DNA of 18,880 bases from contig SMXP01000105.1 of the NCBI GenBank assembly GCA_004356335.1, positions 1 through 18,880 of the forward strand, in the 5' to 3' direction. Origin of the DNA: Alphaproteobacteria bacterium (GTDB lineage Bacteria; Pseudomonadota; Alphaproteobacteria; SMXP01). Positions 13,580-18,880 of this stretch are shown piece by piece. Made by a program: the position numbers and the translations under genes. The notes under the pieces were generated by a model. That model had not been told where the DNA came from, searched no databases, and worked only from the letters and a program-made list of their open reading frames with translations. How positions within the stretch are numbered: the stretch's first letter is position 1; every line of letters starts with the position of its first letter.

Positions 13580-16183
13580 ATGGCGCGCTACAACGCCAAA
13601 GAAAGCGAACCGAAATGGCAGGCGCGGTGGGACGAGGCCGGCTGCTTTAGCACGTCCCAACAAACCGATCGGCCCAAATATTACGTCTTGGAGATGTTTC
13701 CCTATCCGTCCGGGCGCATCCATATGGGACATGTGCGCAATTATACCCTGGGCGATGTGATCGCCCGCTACAAACGCGCCTGCGGTTTCAACGTGTTGCA
13801 TCCCATGGGATGGGACGCCTTCGGCATGCCGGCGGAAAACGCCGCCATGGAAAACAACGTCCATCCGGCCGACTGGACCTATCGTAATATTGAGACGATG
13901 CGTGCCCAGCTGAAGAAAATGGGTCTGTCGATCGATTGGGATCGTGAGTTTGCCACTTGCGACCCTGATTACTACAAGCACGAGCAATGGATGTTTCTCG
14001 AGTTCGTCGAGGCCGGATTGGCTTACCGCAAAGAAGCCAATGTGAATTGGGACCCGGTCGATCAAACCGTGCTGGCCAACGAACAAGTGATCGACGGATG
14101 CGGCTGGCGTTCCGGAGCCCCCGTTGAACAACGCAAGCTGGCCCAATGGTTCCTGCGCACGTCGGCACTTGCCGAAGACTTGTTGGGCAGCCTGGACGAT
14201 CTCGAACGTTGGCCGGAAAAGGTTCGGCTGATGCAGGCCAACTGGATCGGCCGCTCGGAGGGCCTGCGCATGACCTTCGATCTCGTTGATAAAGGCAACC
14301 AAGCAGGGGGCTTGGAAATCTATACGACACGGCCCGATACTTTATTCGGTGCCAGCTTTTGCGCTGTGGCGCCGGATCATCCGCTGGCAGCGGCGTGGGC
14401 GGAACACGATGCCGATCTTCAGGCCTTTATCAAATCATGCGAACAACTCGGCACCAGCGAAGAAAAGATCGAAAAAGCCGAAAAGCTTGGGTACCGCGTC
14501 AACCTAACAGCCAGACATCCGTTTATCGACGGCAAGGAATTGCCGATTTACGTGGCCAATTTCATTTTGATGGCGTACGGCACTGGGGCCGTATTCGGCT
14601 GTCCGGCACATGACCAACGCGACCTGGATTTTGCGCGGAAATATAATTTAGAGGTGACGCCCGTCGTGGTGCCGAACGACGCCGATGCCGCCGACTTCGT
14701 CATTGCGGACAAAGCTTATTTGGGCGATGGGCGCTTGGCGAATTCCGATTTCCTGAACGGACTCGCTGTCGCGCCCGCCATCGAAAAAGCCATTGAACGC
14801 ATCGAACAAATGTCAAAAGGTCAGCGTAGTGTCAATTATAAATTGCGCGATTGGGGTGTGTCGCGGCAACGCTATTGGGGCTGTCCGATCCCCATGATTC
14901 ATTGCGATGATTGCGGCATCGTGCCGGTGCCAAAGCACGATTTGCCGGTCACCTTGCCCCATGACGTCACCTTCGACCAGCCGGGCAACCCGCTTATCCG
15001 GCATGCCACATGGAAATATGTGGCTTGCCCCAAATGCGGTGGCAAGGCCGAGCGCGAAACCGATACATTCGATACGTTCATTGATTCGTCCTGGTATTTT
15101 GCGCGCTTTTGCTCGCCCCATGCGGCGCAACCAACCGATAGACAAGCGGTCGATTATTGGCTGCCGGTGGATCAATATATCGGCGGCATCGAGCACGCCA
15201 TTCTTCATTTGCTTTACGCCCGATTTTATACCCGCGCCATGAAGGCGGTCGGCCATGTGGCTCTGGACGAACCGTTCGATGGATTGTTCACGCAAGGCAT
15301 GGTGACTCATGAAACCTATCAATCCGACGACGGAAAATGGCGAACTCCCGACGAGGTAACCATCACCGCCCGGGACGGCGCGCGGCGCGCCACGGCCAAG
15401 GACACGGGCCGGTCCGTCACGATCGGTGCCATCGAAAAAATGTCCAAGTCGAAAAAAAACACGGTCGACCCGGATGACATCATCGCCCATTACGGGGCCG
15501 ATACGGCTCGCTGGTTCATGTTGTCGGATTCGCCGCCCGAGCGAGATGTGCAATGGACCGAAGCCGGTGTCGAGGGCGCGTGGCGTTTTATTCAAAGGTT
15601 GTGGACTTTGATCGAACAACATGACGTGGCTTGCGATCCGCCCTACGGCACGGCACAGCCCCAGGGCGACTTGTCGGAGGCGGCGCGGACGCTACGCCGA
15701 CAAGCTCATACGATTGTCATTGCGGTAACCGAAGAGATCGAACGCTTTCATTTCAATCGGGCGGTCGCCCATATTTACGAGTTGTTCAACGCCATCAAAG
15801 CCGCGGTGTCGGCCCTGGGCGCCAATCCCTGTCCCGCCGATCGCTGGGTGCTGTCGGAAGCCAGAGGCTTTTTAACTCTATTGATCGGCCCCATGATGCC
15901 CCATTTGGCCGAACAATGCTGGGCGCGCTTGGGCGGTAAAGGTTTGCTGGTGGACCAAATGTGGCCCCAGGCCGATCGGTCTCTTGTGGTGGTGGACGAA
16001 ATCACAATAGCCGTTCAATTGAACGGTAAGCGGCGCGCGGAATTGCGCATTGCCAAAGACCTCGACCCTGCGGAAGTGGAAAAAGCGGCCCTGGCCCACG
16101 AGCGCATTGCGTCGGAAATTGGTGACAAGACCGTCCGACGGGTTATTGTGGTGCCTAACCGGATCGTCAATATCGTTATATGA
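13580..16183 (+). CDS. leuS: Leucyl-tRNA synthetase
   Basis: The 867-residue class I synthetase charges tRNA-Leu. It has the HIGH-type motif HMGH (48-51), the KMSKS loop (620-624), the CP1 editing domain with TTRPDTLFGASF and YGTGAVFGCPAHDQRD, and LeuRS-type Cys clusters (CDDCG, CPKCGG). A C-terminal anticodon-binding and tRNA-contact region ends VVVPNRIVNIVI. The length equals the bacterial norm (about 860). ATG 13580 is preceded by gaggggaagcg, a good ribosome site. The stop overlaps an upstream ATG of lptE, implying coupled translation in the leuS-lptE-holA order also known in gammaproteobacteria. Confidence 0.98.
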   Translation: MARYNAKESEPKWQARWDEAGCFSTSQQTDRPKYYVLEMFPYPSGRIHMGHVRNYTLGDVIARYKRACGFNVLHPMGWDAFGMPAENAAMENNVHPADWTYRNIETMRAQLKKMGLSIDWDREFATCDPDYYKHEQWMFLEFVEAGLAYRKEANVNWDPVDQTVLANEQVIDGCGWRSGAPVEQRKLAQWFLRTSALAEDLLGSLDDLERWPEKVRLMQANWIGRSEGLRMTFDLVDKGNQAGGLEIYTTRPDTLFGASFCAVAPDHPLAAAWAEHDADLQAFIKSCEQLGTSEEKIEKAEKLGYRVNLTARHPFIDGKELPIYVANFILMAYGTGAVFGCPAHDQRDLDFARKYNLEVTPVVVPNDADAADFVIADKAYLGDGRLANSDFLNGLAVAPAIEKAIERIEQMSKGQRSVNYKLRDWGVSRQRYWGCPIPMIHCDDCGIVPVPKHDLPVTLPHDVTFDQPGNPLIRHATWKYVACPKCGGKAERETDTFDTFIDSSWYFARFCSPHAAQPTDRQAVDYWLPVDQYIGGIEHAILHLLYARFYTRAMKAVGHVALDEPFDGLFTQGMVTHETYQSDDGKWRTPDEVTITARDGARRATAKDTGRSVTIGAIEKMSKSKKNTVDPDDIIAHYGADTARWFMLSDSPPERDVQWTEAGVEGAWRFIQRLWTLIEQHDVACDPPYGTAQPQGDLSEAARTLRRQAHTIVIAVTEEIERFHFNRAVAHIYELFNAIKAAVSALGANPCPADRWVLSEARGFLTLLIGPMMPHLAEQCWARLGGKGLLVDQMWPQADRSLVVVDEITIAVQLNGKRRAELRIAKDLDPAEVEKAALAHERIASEIGDKTVRRVIVVPNRIVNIVI

Positions 16184-16194
16184 CGGAGACGCCC

Positions 16195-16734
16195 ATGAAC
16201 CGCCTTATCACCTGGTTTGCCCTGATCACCGTCTTGGGACTTGCCGGCTGTGGATTTAGGCCGCTTTACGGAGAAACCGCCACATCGGCAGCGGTCACGG
16301 CCGACCTTGAGAGCGTGAGCGTCGATCCCATGCGGAGCCAAATCGGCGTTGAATTGCGCAATCATTTGATCGACCGACTAACGCCCACCGGTCAGCGGGG
16401 TTCGGCGCGTTATCGCCTTGCGGTCGAGATAGAAGAAACACGTCTGGGCGCGGCGGTGCGTTTGGACGCGTCGATCACGCGCTATAATTACCGGCTAACG
16501 GCGAATTATCAGCTGATCGATGCGGAAACCGGCGATATTTTATTCGCCGGATCGAGCTTTTCAGACGTGCCCTACGATGTTGTCGAATCGCAACTCGCCA
16601 CAGTCTATTCACGATTTGATGCGGAATCGCGGGCGGCGGAGGCCGTTAGCGAAGATATAAAGATTCGTTTGGCGCTGTTTTTTGATTCCCATAGAACCGA
16701 GACGGCGCTGTTAACGGCCTCGCCTGCTTCTTGA
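16195..16734 (+). CDS. lptE: LPS-assembly lipoprotein LptE
   Basis: The 179-residue protein has a lipoprotein signal with lipobox LAGC (Cys19), followed by the hallmark GFRPLYG. LptE plugs the LptD barrel in the outer membrane and helps insert lipopolysaccharide. The rest shows the family pattern: VELRNHLIDRL, YRLAVEIEETRLG and YRLTANYQLIDAETGDILF. ATG 16195 is chosen because ggag (16185-16188) is six bases upstream. An in-frame ATG at 16180 overlaps the leuS stop and would add five residues. It is in the leuS operon. Presence of LptE implies an LPS-bearing outer membrane. Confidence 0.92.
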   Translation: MNRLITWFALITVLGLAGCGFRPLYGETATSAAVTADLESVSVDPMRSQIGVELRNHLIDRLTPTGQRGSARYRLAVEIEETRLGAAVRLDASITRYNYRLTANYQLIDAETGDILFAGSSFSDVPYDVVESQLATVYSRFDAESRAAEAVSEDIKIRLALFFDSHRTETALLTASPAS

Positions 16735-16756
16735 AATTGGCATCGCGCCGATCTGC

Positions 16757-16820
16757 TCTAAAGCGCCGTGCGCAAAAGTGTGTGCGGTTTTGCGCGCAAA
16801 CGGCGCGACCAATAACAAAT
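16757..16820 (+). repeat. Palindromic element, part A (diverged copy before holA)
   Basis: Outer arms gcgccgt (16763-16769) and acggcgc (16800-16806); inner arms gcgcaaaa (16770-16777) and ttttgcgc (16788-16795), all perfect. The core aaaagtg...cggtttt and the tail aataacaaa match the other A copies, but the arm sequences are completely different and still pair. Confidence 0.8.
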
Positions 16821-16864
16821 CTAGACCACGTTCCCTGATTCAATGAATTGTGAACGTGGTCTAG
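16821..16864 (+). repeat. Palindromic element, part B (perfect 13-bp arms)
   Basis: ctagaccacgttc (16821-16833) and gaacgtggtctag (16852-16864) are perfect inverted repeats. The loop contains GATTC at 16837-16841 and the small palindrome attcaatgaat. The last four bases, ctag, are shared with the next hairpin. Confidence 0.88.
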
Positions 16865-16903
16865 AGCATTTTCACGATTCAATTGATCTTGGAAATGCTC
16901 TAG
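16861..16903 (+). repeat. Second part B hairpin, abutting the holA ribosome site
   Basis: ctagagcattt (16861-16871) pairs with aaatgctctag (16893-16903). GATTC is at 16876-16880 in the loop. The right arm ends inside agga (16902-16905), the probable Shine-Dalgarno of holA. Confidence 0.85.
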
Positions 16904-16911
16904 GATGAATC

Positions 16912-17961
16912 ATGCGGCTCAAAACTGCCGAGATCGATCATTTTATTGCAAAACCGCCCGATACCATGTGGATCGCCCTGTTATATGGTCCCGATGAAGG
17001 ATTGGTTCGCGAGCGGGCGGTAGCCCTGGCGCGCACTGTGCTGCCCGATCTGAAGGATCCTTTCCGGCTGATAGATCTGGCCGATGAAGATCTCAAAAAC
17101 GATCCGGCGCGCGTTGCCGATGAATTCGGTTCCATTTCGATGCTCGGGGGCCGTCGTGTCATTCGCATACGGACGAATAGTGAAAAGACGGCGCGCATAT
17201 TAACTGAATTCATAGAATCCGTTGACAAAGATAATTTGCATGGCGATGCGCTGGTGATTTTGCAGGCGGGCGATTTGAAACCGTCTTCCGCACTTCGCAA
17301 CCGCGCCGAAAGTGCTAAGCGGGCCGTAGCAATTCCATGCTATGTGGACGATCAACGAAGGCTGCGCCAAATAATTGTCGGCACACTAAAGCACGAAGGG
17401 CTCGGCATTGCGCAAGGGCCCCTCGAGCTTTTGGTCGAACAGCTGGGCGGCGACCGCGCGGTGACGCGCCAAGAATTGGAAAAACTCGTGCTTTACAAAA
17501 AGTCCGATGGTGACGCGTCAAACGGTGATGTTACTGAAGACGATCTGCGTGCGGTGGTGGCCAGTGCCAACCTTCTTGGCATAGAGGATGTGTCATTCGC
17601 CGCCGTTTCCGCCGAATACACGCGCTTGCAGGAGTCTCTCAACCGCTGTTTCCTGGCCAATATACCGCCCGTCACAGTGATCCGCGCGGTGTCCCGCCAT
17701 TTGGAACAATTGGCGCTGGCCCTGGCCGCCATGGCAAGCGGGGCACCCTTGCGCCGTGCCGTGGAACAAGTGCGGCCGCGCATTCATTTCCTTCGGCGGG
17801 CCGCTTTCGAAAGTCAGTTGAAACAGTGGAACAAGCGACGCTGTCGTGCGGCGCAATCCCGATTATTCGATTGCGAGATTGCCTGCAAAACCACCGGCAT
17901 GCCCGCCGAAACGTTGTGTCGCCAAGCCATATTGGTGATCGCGCGATCGGCCGGCGCCTAG
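16912..17961 (+). CDS. holA: DNA polymerase III delta subunit
   Basis: The 349-residue clamp-loader subunit opens the beta sliding clamp. The N-terminus has the family pattern ALLYGPDEGLVRERA (about 23-37), where the Walker A motif of AAA+ relatives has decayed, as is normal for delta. GSISMLGGRRVIRIR (about 73-87) and a helical C-terminal collar region follow. The length is typical (about 340). ATG 16912 has agga seven bases upstream, formed partly by the preceding repeat. It is third in the leuS-lptE-holA order but is separated from lptE by about 180 bp of repeats. The TAG stop (17959-17961) is the first triplet of the next A-B element. Confidence 0.92.
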   Translation: MRLKTAEIDHFIAKPPDTMWIALLYGPDEGLVRERAVALARTVLPDLKDPFRLIDLADEDLKNDPARVADEFGSISMLGGRRVIRIRTNSEKTARILTEFIESVDKDNLHGDALVILQAGDLKPSSALRNRAESAKRAVAIPCYVDDQRRLRQIIVGTLKHEGLGIAQGPLELLVEQLGGDRAVTRQELEKLVLYKKSDGDASNGDVTEDDLRAVVASANLLGIEDVSFAAVSAEYTRLQESLNRCFLANIPPVTVIRAVSRHLEQLALALAAMASGAPLRRAVEQVRPRIHFLRRAAFESQLKQWNKRRCRAAQSRLFDCEIACKTTGMPAETLCRQAILVIARSAGA

Positions 17962-18063
17962 AGTGTTTCCAGGAAAAGTGGACCCGGTTTTCCGTCCGGA
18001 AACACGATAAAACAACAACTTAGGGGTCAGGTTTTGATTCCATCAAAACCGGAAGGACCCTAG
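17959..18063 (+). repeat. Complete A-B palindromic element filling the holA/deacylase gap
   Basis: Part A: outer arms gtgtttcc (17963-17970) and ggaaacac (17998-18005); inner arms ggaaaa (17972-17977) and ttttcc (17988-17993). Part B: ggttttgat (18030-18038) and atcaaaacc (18042-18050) inside taggggtc/gacccta, with GATTC at 18036-18040. It is almost the same sequence as 6969-7072. Its first TAG is the holA stop, and its last cta (18060-18062) is the stop of the convergent gene. Confidence 0.92.
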
Positions 18064-18581
18064 CCCTTTTGCTCGATCTCGGCAAAATCAACGATCACGG
18101 GCCGATGGCCGCATGCCCGGATGAAATGTTGCAAATCGGCGGCGGTAAGCGCCGTGGTCCCATCGTTTTTGAGCGGATGGTAGTTCAGGATGTCATGGTC
18201 GAGCATCTCCTTGTCGAGCACTACCTGGACCCGCTGGTCCCGGTCGTTCAACAAGGCGAACGGGGTGACCGATCCCGGCTCGACGCCCAATACTTGCCGC
18301 AGCAGCTCCGGTTTGCCAAAGGATAACCGGGCCGCGCCGATCTGTTTGGCCAGCTTTTGAACATCTATGGCACGGTCCTCCAAGGCGACCACCAGGAAAA
18401 GCCGCCCTTTCTTGTCCTTCAAAAACAGGTTCTTGCAATGGCCGCCGGGCAGATCGCCGCGATATCGGCGCGCCTCCTCGACCGTGTGGGCGGGCGCATG
18501 ATCCACAGTCTTGTGGGCGATGCCAAGCCCATCCAATTTGGCGAAAAGCTGCTCTTTCGTGACGGGCGTTTGGGTCGACAT
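18060..18581 (-). CDS. Prolyl-tRNA deacylase, YbaK/ProX (PrdX-type) family
   Basis: The 173-residue stand-alone editing protein is of the ProRS INS-domain superfamily, which hydrolyses mischarged aminoacyl-tRNA; PrdX-type members act on Ala-tRNA-Pro. The key block GGHCKNLFLKDKK (His48, Lys50) and GVEPGSVTPFALLND are characteristic, followed by LDKEMLDHDILNYHPLKNDGT. The length is normal (about 165-175). The ribosome site before ATG 18581 is weak. The TAG stop lies in the right edge of the repeat element shared with holA. A symbol such as prdX or proX is plausible, but I leave it empty because naming in this family is inconsistent. Confidence 0.9.
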   Translation of the reverse strand: MSTQTPVTKEQLFAKLDGLGIAHKTVDHAPAHTVEEARRYRGDLPGGHCKNLFLKDKKGRLFLVVALEDRAIDVQKLAKQIGAARLSFGKPELLRQVLGVEPGSVTPFALLNDRDQRVQVVLDKEMLDHDILNYHPLKNDGTTALTAADLQHFIRACGHRPVIVDFAEIEQKG

Positions 18582-18636
18582 GGCGTGATTTGGGGCTCGT
18601 TTCTAGCGGCGCGGGGTTCGGGGCGGCCGGCCCCTA

Positions 18637-18665
18637 TTGCAATCGATTAGGCTTTGCGCGATAAG
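18637..18665 (+). promoter_or_regulatory. Possible promoter of tRNA-Gly
   Basis: TTGCAA (18637-18642) and GATAAG (18660-18665) are separated by 17 bp. A start near 18672 would give a tRNA leader of about 36 nt. The -10 box matches the consensus at only four of six positions. A small hairpin, cgccct/agggcg (18669-18686), lies at the presumed start. Confidence 0.35.
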
Positions 18666-18707
18666 GAACGCCCTCGGCCAAGGGCGGTCACACGCCTCCG
18701 GTCTCGG

Positions 18708-18782
18708 GCGGGCGTAGCTCAGGGGTAGAGCACAACCTTGCCAAGGTTGGGGTCGTGAGTTCGAATCTCATCGCCCGCTCCA
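18708..18782 (+). tRNA. tRNA-Gly (anticodon GCC), CCA encoded
   Basis: A full cloverleaf is visible. The acceptor arms are gcgggcg (18708-18714) and cgcccgc (18772-18778), with discriminator T and CCA at 18780-18782. The D-arm is agctcaggggtagagc. The anticodon stem caacc/ggttg holds loop ttgccaa with anticodon GCC (18740-18742). The T-arm has loop ttcgaat. No clear terminator hairpin is visible in the 98 bases that follow. Confidence 0.97.
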
Positions 18783-18855
18783 TTTTCTTTAATAATGTCA
18801 ATGAGTTGTGGGCTAGCTGCAAATGGATCCTGCATGGCCTTTAGCGGGGTAAGCA

Positions 18856-18880
18856 ATGGGTAAGCAGTCGGAGAGAAATC
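18856..18880 (+). CDS. Possible start of a new gene at the window edge
   Basis: ATG 18856 opens a frame reading MGKQSERN to the window end, with a purine-rich ggggtaa about 6-12 bases upstream. Eight residues cannot identify a protein. Its place just downstream of a tRNA gene is one where integrase genes often sit, but nothing here proves that. Confidence 0.18.

Noticed and set aside
13328..14302. Long open frame on the strand opposite leuS (and similar ones opposite ftsK and the Ubi gene)
   Set aside because: These are antisense shadows of strongly conserved genes with no protein-like sequence, start signal or family likeness.

Overview
The window looks like a chromosomal housekeeping segment of a moderately GC-rich alphaproteobacterium. 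The pointers are an OmpR-type response regulator closely resembling CenR, a CnoX-type thioredoxin-TPR protein with an intact WCGPC site, the gene sets ftsK-lolA and DUF3576 lipoprotein-leuS-lptE-holA, and many short palindromic intergenic elements of the mosaic (RIME/Bru-RS-like) kind known from this class. The genus cannot be fixed from sequence reading alone. I see no plasmid, prophage, CRISPR or defence module inside the window.

Layout. 1-53: tail of an unidentified upstream gene. 51-322: repeat block, then the cnoX-LON domain-Trm112 run on the + strand (323-2170). It converges on a UbiH/COQ6-type FAD hydroxylase on the - strand (2196-3470). A divergent control region (3471-3676) with an 18-bp perfect palindrome precedes ftsK and lolA (3677-6904). 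6905-7513 holds repeats, a promoter-like site and hairpins upstream of an unrecognised Trp-rich protein (7514-8125) and xthA (8145-8948). On the - strand follow a CenR-like regulator (8961-9647), a tandem-repeat/half-element spacer, and yggS (9922-10614), which diverges from a ThiE-like gene (10639-11265). A porin (11329-12564, -) has its own promoter and terminator. Then come a DUF3576 lipoprotein, leuS, lptE and holA (+), a convergent prolyl-tRNA deacylase gene (-), and tRNA-Gly(GCC) at 18708.

Functional themes. Envelope: lolA, lptE, the porin, the DUF3576 lipoprotein and the CenR-like regulator. Chromosome replication, segregation and repair: ftsK, holA, xthA. Translation fidelity: leuS, the deacylase and tRNA-Gly. 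Cofactors and proteostasis: the Ubi hydroxylase, YggS, the ThiE-like protein, CnoX and the LON-domain protein.

The most unusual feature is a family of two-part palindromic elements at five places (51-237, 6947-7072, 9822-9918, 16757-16903, 17959-18063). Part A is a nested hairpin with a conserved AAAAGTG...GGTTT core, followed in the complete copies by an A-rich tail. Part B is a hairpin carrying GATTC. Arm sequences differ between copies but remain complementary, so structure appears to be conserved. At 17959-18063 the element fills the whole gap between two convergent genes and contains both of their TAG stop codons. The gene tail at 1-53 also ends on the first TAG of an element.
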